From: JBBRCE01 sp038205115
GTDB taxonomy: Bacteria; Planctomycetota; Planctomycetia; Pirellulales; JBBRCE01
Direction: 5' to 3'
DNA: 64,000 nucleotides
Assembly: GCA_038205115.1 (NCBI GenBank)
Contig: JBBRCE010000004.1
Location: forward strand, 62,001 to 126,000
Positions 8,459 to 17,365 of this stretch are shown here, piece after piece. The translations under genes and the position numbers were made by a program. How positions within the stretch are numbered: the stretch's first letter is position 1; every line of letters begins with the position of its first letter. The notes beneath the pieces were generated by a model. That model was not told the origin of the DNA. It did not search any database and saw nothing but the letters and a program-made list of their open reading frames with translations.

Positions 8459-8918
8459 GAATCTGCACTGCCTTGGGATCGGGCAACGGACGTTCGAACG
8501 TGCCGAGGGTTTGGCTGCACGGTCGCGGATTGTTATTTTCACGCGTTCGGCCAGCGACATTCAGCGCTGCAATGCGGACCAGCGACGTAATCGTCAGCCT
8601 CGGTAAGTCGATCACATCCGGCGTACCGTGTCGTCGCCGAAACTCGTTACAGAAGGTTCGCTAGCAGCGACGATGAACGTGGTGTCGGTAATCAAGTTAC
8701 GTAGTTGAGTGCGGCCAACTCCCGATCGGCCGCGCGATGACGAGCAATCCGAACTCGTTTTCGCCGTGGCTCAACACGCAGGCGCGTTGCCGACAGTGCC
8801 CGGATATGCACCCCGAACGTCGTTTTGGCAACCGCCCGAAGTTGCCATTGCGTCGCGTCATGGTCCGGCAATTGACAATCCGAAAGTTTTCCCCCCCGAA
8901 CGATAGGCGAGCATTTAT

Positions 8919-9770
8919 ATGCCCTCGATCCGTCGCCGTAGTTCGACCGCCGTACAAACGCCGCTCGAAACCTATTTACGCGAAATTAATGAAACGGCAT
9001 TGCTCTCGGCCAACGACGAGCAAGTGCTCGCCGTGGCGATTGGCAATGGCGATCCCGAAGCCCGCGACCGCATGGTCAGGGCGAATCTGCGCCTGGTGGT
9101 CAACATTGCCCGCGGCTACGCCGGCAAAGGCCTGGTGTTGCAAGATCTGATCGAAGAAGGCAACCTAGGGCTGCTGCGCGCCGTCGAAGGGTTCGATCCG
9201 GCGATGGGCACGCGCTTCAGCACGTATGCCAGCTACTGGATCAAACAATCGATCAAGCGTGCGCTGATCAACACCGCCAAGACCATTCGCATTCCGGCTT
9301 ATATGGTCGAACTGCTTTCGAAATGGCGACGCGCCACGGCACGCCTGACCGAAGAACTCGGCCGCACGCCCACGCCCGAAGAGATTGCTCGCGTGCTCGG
9401 CCTGCCGCGCAAAAAACTGCCGATCATCAAAAAGGCCATTCGTATCTATAACTCCACGCCACAAACCGATCAGGCCGACGCCGGCTGGTCGCTGGGCGAA
9501 ATGGTGATGGACGAGAATCTCAAGAATCCTGAAGACGTGATGATGGCCAGCGACAACCTGACCCATGTCATGCAGATGCTTGAGACCATGGACACCCGCG
9601 AAGCCACCGTGCTGCGCATGCGGTTTGGACTCAACGATAACGAGCCCAAAACGCTCAAGGAAATTGGCGAGTCGTTGGGGCTCACCCGCGAACGCGTCCG
9701 CCAGATCGAAACGGAAGCGCTCGGCAAACTGGCGCTGGGGCTCGATTCCAGCCCTGCGGAAAGCTACTGA
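8919..9770 (+). CDS. Sigma-70 family RNA polymerase factor, RpoD/group 2 type
   Basis: A 283-residue sigma factor lacking region 1.1. Region 1.2 starts PLETYLREINETALL near residue 15. Region 2 holds NLRLVVNIARGYAGKGL, DLIEEGNLGLLRAVEGFD and the promoter-melting/-10 segment RFSTYASYWIKQSIKRAL. Region 3 follows with RIPAYMVELLSKWRRA. Region 4 ends with the -35-binding helix-turn-helix LKEIGESLGLTRERVRQIE. The near-complete RpoD-like motifs suggest recognition of promoters of ordinary -35/-10 type. Short RpoD paralogues of this kind are common in planctomycetes, so it may be either the housekeeping factor or a group 2 paralogue; a longer RpoD elsewhere would decide. It is monocistronic, with a good terminator 35 bases downstream. 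Confidence 0.92.
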   Translation: MPSIRRRSSTAVQTPLETYLREINETALLSANDEQVLAVAIGNGDPEARDRMVRANLRLVVNIARGYAGKGLVLQDLIEEGNLGLLRAVEGFDPAMGTRFSTYASYWIKQSIKRALINTAKTIRIPAYMVELLSKWRRATARLTEELGRTPTPEEIARVLGLPRKKLPIIKKAIRIYNSTPQTDQADAGWSLGEMVMDENLKNPEDVMMASDNLTHVMQMLETMDTREATVLRMRFGLNDNEPKTLKEIGESLGLTRERVRQIETEALGKLALGLDSSPAESY

Positions 9771-10115
9771 CGCGCGAATCCAATTTCAACCTTTCAATCA
9801 CGTTATGCCCTCCGCCCCAAGCGAGAGGGCATTTTTGTTTAATATGTCAGCCTTCGAAGACTCGCCAGATTAGCCGGTCACTTGCAGGCGGAATAGCCGC
9901 GATCGATCGACTGACGTGCGAATCGATCTCGGAACGCCCGACAAGCGCTTCGATCTCCGAAAAACGCGGTTTCTGCGTCAAAATCGGTAGTCCGCCGGCA
10001 TCGTTTAGCAAATCGCACTCGGAACGGTTAAAAATTTTGAGAAACATTAGCAAGGTGCGGCATTTGCAACTACGGCAGGTTCCATTTCGAAATCGCTCTA
10101 ATTTGAGTTCGCAAC
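9771..10115 (+). other. Spacer between sigma factor and oxidase genes
   Basis: After the terminator at 9805-9840 about 275 bases remain before the oxidase start. A 68-codon minus-strand frame (9847-10053) crosses it but shows no recognisable domain and no ribosome site, so it is not called. No promoter stands out. Confidence 0.4.
9805..9840 (+). terminator. Rho-independent terminator of the sigma factor gene
   Basis: ATGCCCTC at 9805-9812 pairs perfectly with GAGGGCAT at 9825-9832, followed by a T-rich tract TTTTTGTTT. It begins 35 bases after the sigma gene stop and is in the right orientation. Confidence 0.88.
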
Positions 10116-11315
10116 GTGAAGCTTCGCACTGGTACTCCCGTTTGGATTTGTGACGACAATCTTCATCTCGCGACGCCGCCGTTGACGCAAGATGTGCGCT
10201 GCCGCGTGGCCGTGCTGGGCGGCGGCATCACTGGCGCGCTCGCGGCCTATCAGTTGGTCAAACGCGGTGTCTCGGTCGTACTGTTGGATCATCGCGAGAT
10301 CGGGCGTGGCAGCACTGCGGCCAGCACGGGCTTACTGCAATACGAAGTCGACACGCCGCTCAGCGAACTGATTAAACTGGTGGGCGAAAATCCGGCTGTG
10401 CATGCCTATCGGCGCGGATTGGCCGCCATCGACGAGATCGAGAGTATCGTCGGCGAACTTGGCGACACATGCCAGTTTGCTCGTCGAGATAGCCTGTACT
10501 TCGCTTCGACCTGCTGGCACGAACGAAGACTAAAACGCGAATTTGCCTGCCGCAAACAATATGGATTCGATGTCGAATATCTCAGTAAGCAGCAACTGGC
10601 ATCAATCTCATCCATCGCGGCAGTCGGCGCCATTCGGTCGCGCGGCGATGCGCAAATCGACCCGTTTCGCTTCACGCAACGATTAATCGAAGCCGCGATG
10701 CGGAAAGGCTTGATTGCACACACGGCAACCCGCGCGCTTGAAATCGATGAAGGTTCCGACTGTGTGGCCATCAAGACCGAGCAGGCAACTGTCCGTGCGG
10801 ATAAGATCGTCTATGCGGCCGGATACGAGACGCAGCAGTATCTGTCGTCGGCCAAAGGCAACTTAAACAGTACCTACGCACTCGCCAGTCAGGCAAACGT
10901 TGACGTACCGGGTTGGCCGCAGCAATGGCTGCTGTGGGAGACCGCACGACCCTACTTTTACGCGCGCCGCACCGAAGATGGGCGAGTGATCATGGGCGGC
11001 GGGGATACCGAATTCGCAACCGATCATCAGCGTGACCAGCTCGTCGACAGCAAGATCGAAAAATTACTCTCGCGGTTTAACGAGTTGTTCCCGAAAGCGC
11101 AAATCACACCAGAATTTGTCTGGGCGGGGACGTTCGCCGAGACCAAAGACGGCTTGGCTTACATCGGTCAAACCCGCGATCGTCCGCGCGCCTACTTCGC
11201 GCTCGGCTATGGTGGCAATGGCATCACATTCAGCACGATCGCGGCTAAACTCATTGCGGACCTGTTTTCCGGCGTACCAAATCCGGATGAAAGCGTCTTC
11301 CGGTTTGACCGTTAA
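10116..11315 (+). CDS. FAD-dependent amine/amino-acid oxidoreductase (DAO family)
   Basis: A 399-residue flavoprotein of the DAO fold, as in glycine oxidase, sarcosine oxidase or gamma-glutamylputrescine oxidase. The ADP-binding beta-alpha-beta motif is VAVLGGGITGALAAYQL at residues 31-47, ending in an acidic D58. A second FAD-contact segment is GRGSTAASTGLLQYE near residue 64, and the C-terminal FAD motif is YFALGYGGNGITFS. No signal peptide is seen, so it is probably cytoplasmic. It would oxidise a C-N bond with release of hydrogen peroxide or transfer to a quinone. The substrate cannot be read from sequence, and neighbours give no pathway clue. Confidence 0.85.
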   Translation: MKLRTGTPVWICDDNLHLATPPLTQDVRCRVAVLGGGITGALAAYQLVKRGVSVVLLDHREIGRGSTAASTGLLQYEVDTPLSELIKLVGENPAVHAYRRGLAAIDEIESIVGELGDTCQFARRDSLYFASTCWHERRLKREFACRKQYGFDVEYLSKQQLASISSIAAVGAIRSRGDAQIDPFRFTQRLIEAAMRKGLIAHTATRALEIDEGSDCVAIKTEQATVRADKIVYAAGYETQQYLSSAKGNLNSTYALASQANVDVPGWPQQWLLWETARPYFYARRTEDGRVIMGGGDTEFATDHQRDQLVDSKIEKLLSRFNELFPKAQITPEFVWAGTFAETKDGLAYIGQTRDRPRAYFALGYGGNGITFSTIAAKLIADLFSGVPNPDESVFRFDR

Positions 11316-11459
11316 CCGGAAGGTTGCCATCCCTCGGCGATGGCCGCCCTCCGGGGTCACCGCGAAGGCGAGCGACTGCGGCGTAGCGATATAGCAACAC
11401 TCGATGATCGTTTGCAAAAAGAGCGAAGGGCGTCAACGCACACAAGAAGCCGCCTTGGT

Positions 11460-12347
11460 TCATGCAGTGCGGCGGCGGCTTTTCACGCGTTTTTCTTTGG
11501 CGGCTGTCGTTTTCCGGCGATGCTCAAGCGTCGGTTGCCCGTCATCGCGTGAACTCGGCTTCTTCGCTCGCGCGACACTGCGTCTTAGGGCGTCCATTAA
11601 GTTAATGACTTTCGGCTCGGACTCCTGCGGCGGAGCGACGACCTCTTTGCCTTCGGTCTTGGCTTCAATCAACTGGGTGAGACGCTCCGTGTAAGTGTCG
11701 TGGTAATCAGCCAGTTTAAACTTTTTGTCCGTTGAAGCGGCGATCAGTGTCTCGGCAAGCGCCAACTCCTGTTTTGTGGCGGTCGATTGAGGGATTTCGA
11801 CGTCGATATCGGATGCCTGTCGGACTTGCGATTCGAATCGGAGCATCGAAATTCCCAGCATGCCGGACATCGGACGGACAAGAATCAGTTGCTCTCGATT
11901 TGTAAACACACCCTGTGCAATTGCCCAGCGTTTGCTCTTTTCCATCGCCTGTAACAGAACGGCGTAGGGCTTTTTTCCTGCAATGCCGTCCGGTGCCAGG
12001 TAATACGAGCGACCATCAAAATAAAGCGGGTCAATCGACTCGGCCGGCACAAACGTTGAGATGCTGATCGATTTATCTTTTTCCGGACGCAGCGTGTTCA
12101 ATTCTACCGGATCGACCACCACGTAGTTTCCCTTGGAGAATTCGTACCCCGAGACAATCTCTTCCTTAGGCACTTCGCCATGCAAAGGGCAGACTTTTTT
12201 GTACTGTATGCGGCTGTTGCATTTGGAATGCAATTGATTGAAATGAATCTCGCCCTGACCGGCGACGGAACTCGAAAACGCCTGCACGGAGATCGTCACG
12301 AGGCTAAAACGGAGTTGGCCTTTCCAACTTGAACGGGCAGCAGCCAT
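11460..12347 (-). CDS. ku: Non-homologous end-joining DNA-end-binding protein Ku
   Basis: A 295-residue bacterial Ku. The N-terminus AAARSSWKGQLRFSLVTISV matches the family start. The core follows with FNQLHSKCNSRIQYKKVCPLHGEVPKEEIVSGYEFSKG split over residues 37-74 and VELNTLRPEKDKSISISTFV. Cysteines at 43 and 53 are placed as in other bacterial Ku proteins. The C-terminus (about residues 258-295) is lysine/arginine-rich, as in the DNA-bridging tails of bacterial Ku. Ku encircles double-strand ends and recruits LigD, which is encoded divergently 235 bases away. The two genes together give a complete minimal NHEJ system. Confidence 0.95.
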   Translation of the reverse strand: MAAARSSWKGQLRFSLVTISVQAFSSSVAGQGEIHFNQLHSKCNSRIQYKKVCPLHGEVPKEEIVSGYEFSKGNYVVVDPVELNTLRPEKDKSISISTFVPAESIDPLYFDGRSYYLAPDGIAGKKPYAVLLQAMEKSKRWAIAQGVFTNREQLILVRPMSGMLGISMLRFESQVRQASDIDVEIPQSTATKQELALAETLIAASTDKKFKLADYHDTYTERLTQLIEAKTEGKEVVAPPQESEPKVINLMDALRRSVARAKKPSSRDDGQPTLEHRRKTTAAKEKRVKSRRRTA

Positions 12348-12382
12348 GAAAACACCTTAGAACCTATCGAAGCGGAGCGAAA

Positions 12383-12406
12383 TGCTAGCAATCTTCGTGC
12401 TAGCAA
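12383..12406. promoter_or_regulatory. Paired TGCTAGCA palindromes upstream of ku
   Basis: The nine bases TGCTAGCAA occur at 12383-12391 and again at 12398-12406, a 15-base period. Each contains the perfect 8-bp palindrome TGCTAGCA. They lie 36-59 bases before the ku start, in the divergent ku-ligD region, and look like a tandem operator. The binding protein is unknown. Confidence 0.35.
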
Positions 12407-12477
12407 GTGCTGTGCCGGTTTGAGGTTGTCGATTTGCCCACGCCAAAAAGCGTGTTTGGTGCGGTAAATTCTGATGC

Positions 12478-12492
12478 TGGCACTCGATTTGC
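12478..12492 (+). promoter_or_regulatory. Sigma-54-type promoter upstream of ligD
   Basis: TGGCAC-N5-TTGC is a 10 of 10 match to the -24/-12 core of sigma-54 promoters. It is intergenic and correctly oriented, and the predicted transcription start (about 12 bases on) would leave a leader of about 80 bases before the ligD GTG. No activator sites were identified. Confidence 0.45.
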
Positions 12493-12582
12493 CCGAAAAG
12501 AACGCACTTTGTTGGCGTTTTGCGAGTCCGCCTCTGCAATTCGACCTTTCGCAGTCGAGTAGACAAGAAAGCTGCGTGATTC

Positions 12583-15390
12583 GTGGGTTTGACTGAATAC
12601 CATCGAAAACGCGATTTCGCCGCCACGGCGGAGCCGCGCGGCCGAACATCAAAATCGACGGCACAATTGCAATTCGTAGTGCAAAAACATGCTGCGTCCC
12701 ATCTGCACTACGACCTCCGCATTGAACTGGATGGCGTGCTGAAAAGCTGGGCCGTTCCAAAAGGTCCCTCGCTGAATCCCTCGCAGAAACGTTTGGCAAT
12801 GCAGGTGGAAGATCATCCGGTTGAATATGCTCAGTTCGAAGGCATTATCCCGCAGGGCGAATATGGCGGTGGCACGGTGATGTTGTGGGATCGCGGATTT
12901 TGGCAACCGATCGACGATGCAGCCGCCGGGTTGGCCGCCGGAGCTTTGAAATTTGAACTGCACGGCGAGAAGCTGCAGGGTCGCTGGATGCTGGTCCGGC
13001 GTGGCGGGCGGAATAGCGGCAATCAAGAACGTCATTGGTTCCTCTTCAAGGAGAATGACCTGTTTGCGCGGCCAAAGACGGACGTGACAGCCGAATCGCC
13101 GCTGAGTGTTGTCACGGGGCGTGATCTCGAACAGATTGCCCGCGAAGCAATTCTGCCCGTTGCGTCGGACGCGGCTGTGAAGCTGGCAAAGGCAACTTCG
13201 CTCAAGTCGCGCGCGAGCAAACCTGCAAAAAAACGCCCACCAAAAGCTGCAAGAGCAGCCGGCAAGAAAGCTAAGGGAACCAGCTCGCCTGCCGCACGAC
13301 GCAAGCCGAACCCTCGCGCGGGCGCGGCGCACCGCACAATAGCGAGATCAACGGTTCGGTCACCGTCCGCGCGTGCCAAATCGGTCGAGACCGCAGTCGC
13401 CAAACTGCCGGCTGCCCGTACTCCATTGCCGGCCAAGGAGGCAGTCGAGCTGGCCACCCTCGTACGTCAACCGCCGGATAGCGACGAATGGATTCACGAA
13501 ATCAAGTACGACGGCTACCGCATGCTGTGCCGCGTTGATGCCGGCGAGGTCACGTTCATCAGTCGCAACGGACGCAATTGGACGGCGAAGTTTCCGTCCC
13601 TCGTCGCCGCAGCCGCCGCACTGCCCATCGAGAGTGGCATGTTGGATGGCGAGGTTGTGGCTTTGCAACTCAATGGCAAGACCGACTTCCAAGCGCTGCA
13701 GAATTCGCTGCAAGCCAGCGATGCTTCGCACTTATCGTACTACGCATTCGATCTGCTGCACGTCAATGGGCGCGATGTCAAAGCCTTGCCGCTGGAAGAT
13801 CGCAAGCAGTTGTTGAGTCGGATTGTGCCGGCAAATTCGCAAGGTCGGATACGTTACAGTGAGCACGTCAACGGCCATGGTCCCGAGTTTTTCGCCGAGG
13901 CATCGCGGTTGAAATTGGAAGGGATCATCAGCAAGCGATTGGGGCGGCCTTACTGCGCCGGTCGCGGCGCGGACTGGTTGAAAATCAAAGGCACGCAGCG
14001 AGATGAATTTGTGATTGGCGGCTTCACCAAGCCGGCGGGCGCACGTACGAATTTTGGCGCGCTGTTGCTCGGCTATCACGAAGCCGGCAATCGCAAAAAA
14101 ATCATTTACGCAGGCCGTGTCGGCGCCGGCTTCGATCAACGCACGCTGCATGAATTGCACGGCAGACTGAAGAAGCTGGCCGCCAAGCAGTCGCCGTTCG
14201 CCAATCTTTCGGGCGTCACAGGGCCGGCACGCGGTGTCACCTGGGTCAAGCCGGAACTCGTGGCCCAAGTCGAGTTTGCGAATTGGACGAACGAAAATTC
14301 ACTCCGTCATCCCGTTTATCTCGGTTTACGCGCAGACAAAGACGCCAGCGAAGTTGTCCGCGAGCAATCAACTTCACTGCGGAAATTGGCGGCCGCAGCT
14401 TCTGGCAAAAAATCCCCGTCGCATACGCGCAAGATTCCGCCGGCTACTCCCTCTGCAACTGCTTCGCGTTCGAAGTCCGCGACACAAATTGCCGGCGTGA
14501 ACTTGACGCACCCTGAAAAGCTGCTCTATCCCGAGGACGGCATCAGTAAATGGGATGTGGCCAATTATTACCAGCAAGTTGCCCAGTGGATGCTGCCCCA
14601 CGTTGCCAATCGATTGCTGACTCTGGTGCGATGTCCGACCGGCGGCAGCGGTAAATGCTTCTATCAGAAGCATCCAAGTGAAATTGGAGCTAAGCATTTT
14701 CGCGAGATTACGGTACCGGACAAAAACGCGCGGGAAACGTATCTGGCAATTGACGATCTGGCGGGGCTGATTTCGATTGTGCAAATGAGCGGACTGGAGA
14801 TCCACGTCTGGGGTTCACGGGCGGATCAGTTCGAAAAGCCTGACCGGCTGATCTTCGATCTCGACCCAGATCCCAGCGTCGCCTGGCCGCAGTTGATCGA
14901 AGCGGCTCTCGAGGTGAAGCTCGTGCTAGAAGAATTGGGCCTGGCATCATTTCTCAAGACGACTGGCGGAAAGGGATTGCACATCGTCGTGCCGATCAGT
15001 CGCCGCTCGAGTTGGGCGGAAGCCAAGACGTTTTGCCGCGCCGTGGCTGATTTACTGACCACTGCCGCCCCGGAGCGGTATGTCGCGACGATGAGCAAAG
15101 CAGCACGCAAAGGTAAAATCTTCGTCGACTACCTCCGGAACGACCGCGGTGCGACGGCGATTGCGCCCTATTCCACGCGGGCGCGCGCTCACGCTCCGGT
15201 CAGCGTGCCGATTGCTTGGGATGAATTGAATGACCGACTCACGCCAAATTCCTTCACGATCGGCAATCTTCCGGCGAGGTTGGCGAAATTGAAGCAAGAT
15301 CCCTGGACAGATCTGACAAAGACGCGACAGTCGCTCTCGACTGCAATGCTCAAGCAGATCAAGCTGCTCATGTCTGCTCAACGCAAATAA
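12583..15390 (+). CDS. ligD: Multifunctional ATP-dependent DNA ligase LigD (phosphoesterase-ligase-polymerase)
   Basis: A 935-residue protein with all three LigD activities in the order phosphoesterase, ligase, polymerase, as in Pseudomonas LigD. The 3'-phosphoesterase domain (about 25-165) has FVVQKHAASHLHYDLRIELD. The ligase domain (about 290-610) has the nucleotidyl motif EIKYDGYR with active lysine K308, and SRNGRNWT. The primase-polymerase domain (about 640-930) has the metal pair D759/D761 in FDLDPDP, and SGLEIHVWG and TTGGKGLHI. A linker at about 200-285 is very rich in Lys, Arg and Ala, histone-tail-like, and a shorter one lies near 600-630; both probably aid DNA binding. The start is GTG at 12583. 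LigD fills, trims and seals ends held by Ku. Confidence 0.95.
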   Translation: MGLTEYHRKRDFAATAEPRGRTSKSTAQLQFVVQKHAASHLHYDLRIELDGVLKSWAVPKGPSLNPSQKRLAMQVEDHPVEYAQFEGIIPQGEYGGGTVMLWDRGFWQPIDDAAAGLAAGALKFELHGEKLQGRWMLVRRGGRNSGNQERHWFLFKENDLFARPKTDVTAESPLSVVTGRDLEQIAREAILPVASDAAVKLAKATSLKSRASKPAKKRPPKAARAAGKKAKGTSSPAARRKPNPRAGAAHRTIARSTVRSPSARAKSVETAVAKLPAARTPLPAKEAVELATLVRQPPDSDEWIHEIKYDGYRMLCRVDAGEVTFISRNGRNWTAKFPSLVAAAAALPIESGMLDGEVVALQLNGKTDFQALQNSLQASDASHLSYYAFDLLHVNGRDVKALPLEDRKQLLSRIVPANSQGRIRYSEHVNGHGPEFFAEASRLKLEGIISKRLGRPYCAGRGADWLKIKGTQRDEFVIGGFTKPAGARTNFGALLLGYHEAGNRKKIIYAGRVGAGFDQRTLHELHGRLKKLAAKQSPFANLSGVTGPARGVTWVKPELVAQVEFANWTNENSLRHPVYLGLRADKDASEVVREQSTSLRKLAAAASGKKSPSHTRKIPPATPSATASRSKSATQIAGVNLTHPEKLLYPEDGISKWDVANYYQQVAQWMLPHVANRLLTLVRCPTGGSGKCFYQKHPSEIGAKHFREITVPDKNARETYLAIDDLAGLISIVQMSGLEIHVWGSRADQFEKPDRLIFDLDPDPSVAWPQLIEAALEVKLVLEELGLASFLKTTGGKGLHIVVPISRRSSWAEAKTFCRAVADLLTTAAPERYVATMSKAARKGKIFVDYLRNDRGATAIAPYSTRARAHAPVSVPIAWDELNDRLTPNSFTIGNLPARLAKLKQDPWTDLTKTRQSLSTAMLKQIKLLMSAQRK

Positions 15391-15537
15391 TTCGCTTTCT
15401 TCGCGATAGCGGTTGTTGCTGACCGCGCGAGAAATTCTGCATTTGCGGTTCCGCCGTCCGCCCGATCTGGCTATGATCTCGCCCCATCGCTCAGAGCGTC
15501 TGCGGCGGATTCGCTAGCAGGCAGGAACAGGACCGTA

Positions 15538-16968
15538 ATGATTAAAGCATTGGACAGCCACCTTGCCGTGGGTTTTGACGAGACGGAAGTGGATGCGACG
15601 GATTCCGTCGGGATCATGGAACCTGCTGCCCACGCCACTCCGACGAATCGGTTGCCGGCGATCCGCGATCGCTCGACGCCGACATTTGACGTGCGGCGAA
15701 ATTTGCGCGCGATGGTTGGCGATGGAGCTGCATGGAGCGTGATGGTTGGCATTGGCGAAAACTACATTGCCGCCTTTGCACTTGCGGCCGGTTCGGGCGA
15801 AGTTGTTGCCGGCTTGGTGACTTCTGTGCCACTGATTGCTGGCGCAATTCTGCAAGTGGTTTCGCCTTGGGCTGCAGGCAAGCTGGGATCGAATCGCCGC
15901 TGGGTTTTGCTGTGCGCGATCCTGCAAGGGTTCAGTATTTTGCCGCTAGCAATTTGCGCGCTGCTAGGCGGCATCTCGCCTACGCTGCTCTTTGCCACGA
16001 CGTGCCTGTACTGGAGTGCGAGTTTGGCTGGAGGTCCGGCTTGGAATACTTGGGTCGGGGCGATCGTGCCGGGGCGGATTCGCGCGCGTTATTTTTCGCG
16101 AAGAACCCGGATCGTGCAGGCCGGCACGCTGCTGGGATTTTTAGCCGGCGGCTTCTTGCTGCAATGGGGCGAAGCCCGGCATCAAGCCTTGCTGGTGTTC
16201 GCCTTTATTTTTGCCGTCGCATCCATCTGCCGTTTTATCTCGGTCGGTTATTTGGCGAGCCAAAGTGAGCCGGCGCCGCCTGTGGCGACCGCGCATCGCC
16301 GTACATTGCCGCAATGGCTCCGCCACCTGCACAACTCGGGGCAGAGCCGCTTACTTTGGTATCTGATCGCCATGCAAGGCGTAGCGCAAATTGCCTCGCC
16401 CTTCTATAGCCCCTACATGCTTGGCGAGTTGAAATTTTCGTATTTGGGCTACGTGGCTGTGGTGGCGACGGCCTTGCTTGCCAAAAGTCTGACTTCGCCG
16501 CTGCTAGGGATGGTCGCCCACCGCTGGGGAGCGCGACGCTTGCTGACAATTGGCGGCTGGGCCGTTATTCCATTGCCGCTGCTTTGGCTGTTCTGCGCGC
16601 GGCTCGAATATTTGATGGTCGTCCAACTCATCGCGGGCGTTTCTTGGGCGGCCTACGAATTGGCCGTCTCGCTGATCTACTTCGAGGCCATCGATCCCCG
16701 CGAACGAACGGCCGTGCTGACAACGCTCAACGTTGGGCATTCGCTGGCCACGGTCATCGGCTCGCTGATTGGCGGCGCGATCATTTACGCGATGCACGAC
16801 TCGGCCGCGTCGTACATGGTTGTATTTGCGATCTCGGCGGCTGCCCGCGTGGCGACGCTGCCGCTGCTGAGTCGTTGGCAGAAACTTCAACCGAAACTCC
16901 GAATCGTGCTGGCCGACGATTCAGCGATCGTCCGACGGGAAGCACCTCGAATGAACCGCGCAGCTTGA
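15538..16968 (+). CDS. Major facilitator superfamily transporter
   Basis: A 476-residue membrane protein with about 12 hydrophobic segments after a polar N-terminal stretch of about 60 residues. The first segments run through YIAAFALAAGSGEVVAGLVT, and the second half begins near residue 265 after a basic loop. The loop GRIRARYFSRRTRIVQ after the fourth or fifth helix fits the MFS cytoplasmic loops. The C-terminus after the last helix is a polar tail of about 35 residues. Start ATG at 15538 has AGGA about eight bases before it. The substrate cannot be inferred. It ends 24 bases from a convergent small gene. Confidence 0.8.
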   Translation: MIKALDSHLAVGFDETEVDATDSVGIMEPAAHATPTNRLPAIRDRSTPTFDVRRNLRAMVGDGAAWSVMVGIGENYIAAFALAAGSGEVVAGLVTSVPLIAGAILQVVSPWAAGKLGSNRRWVLLCAILQGFSILPLAICALLGGISPTLLFATTCLYWSASLAGGPAWNTWVGAIVPGRIRARYFSRRTRIVQAGTLLGFLAGGFLLQWGEARHQALLVFAFIFAVASICRFISVGYLASQSEPAPPVATAHRRTLPQWLRHLHNSGQSRLLWYLIAMQGVAQIASPFYSPYMLGELKFSYLGYVAVVATALLAKSLTSPLLGMVAHRWGARRLLTIGGWAVIPLPLLWLFCARLEYLMVVQLIAGVSWAAYELAVSLIYFEAIDPRERTAVLTTLNVGHSLATVIGSLIGGAIIYAMHDSAASYMVVFAISAAARVATLPLLSRWQKLQPKLRIVLADDSAIVRREAPRMNRAA

Positions 16969-16992
16969 AGCTCGATGAGCCTGCCCACGTGA

Positions 16993-17208
16993 TCAGATTT
17001 CGCGCTTGGACGCTTTGTCCAGGCGGTCTCGAATCCACGCCGCCAGGCTGAGATTTGCCTTAGTGGCGGCTTGTTCGTATTGTTGCCGGTCGTAAGCGGT
17101 GAGTCGAACCTGGAGAATTTCGTCTTTGGCCAGCTCCGGATCGGGCGGCAGTTTGGTCGCGCGTTTTTTCATATTGTCCATTGTTATTGCCGCGAGTCGT
17201 TCATGCAA
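16993..17208 (-). CDS. Small ribbon-helix-helix-like protein
   Basis: A 71-residue protein (or 62/59 residues from internal ATGs at 17181 or 17172). The segment ILQVRLTAYDRQQYEQAATK followed by NLSLAAWIRDRLDKAS has the strand-helix-helix pattern of CopG/MobC-type DNA-binding proteins, where the strand (LQVRLT) reads the major groove. Such proteins are antitoxins, plasmid-mobilisation accessories or small repressors. No toxin or relaxase gene is adjacent, so it looks like an orphan regulator. No ribosome site separates the alternative starts. Confidence 0.6.
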   Translation of the reverse strand: MHERLAAITMDNMKKRATKLPPDPELAKDEILQVRLTAYDRQQYEQAATKANLSLAAWIRDRLDKASKREI

Positions 17209-17365
17209 TCACAAACCGGCAAATGACCGGGCGTGCAGTGGCGGACGAACAAAATCGCCGGAAAATGGCCGAATTGACGTTCGCAGGATCGGACGCCGCC
17301 GCTAAAATTTCGATGGATCGAAAATCGAACGGACTGCCCGAGTTTTGCCCACGGATCAATCTGGC

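Larger units (their letters stand above)
8177..8918. other. 742-base divergent intergenic region
   Basis: This is the longest stretch without a gene in the window, between divergent nrtA and the sigma factor gene. Both promoters must lie here. I see the inverted repeat at 8419-8458, a weak sigma-54-like site at 8278-8292, and a TTGACA at 8872 with no -10 at the right distance. Short frames in the region have no recognisable product. The stretch 8480-8900 may hold a decayed gene, but nothing in it can be named. Confidence 0.5.

Noticed and set aside
8872..8877. Perfect TTGACA upstream of the sigma factor gene
   Set aside because: No -10-like hexamer occurs 16 to 18 bases downstream, where only a run of Cs is found.
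9847..10053. A 68-codon minus-strand frame after the sigma factor gene
   Set aside because: No recognisable domain, no ribosome site, and it overlaps the sigma gene terminator's flank. It could still be real, but nothing supports it.
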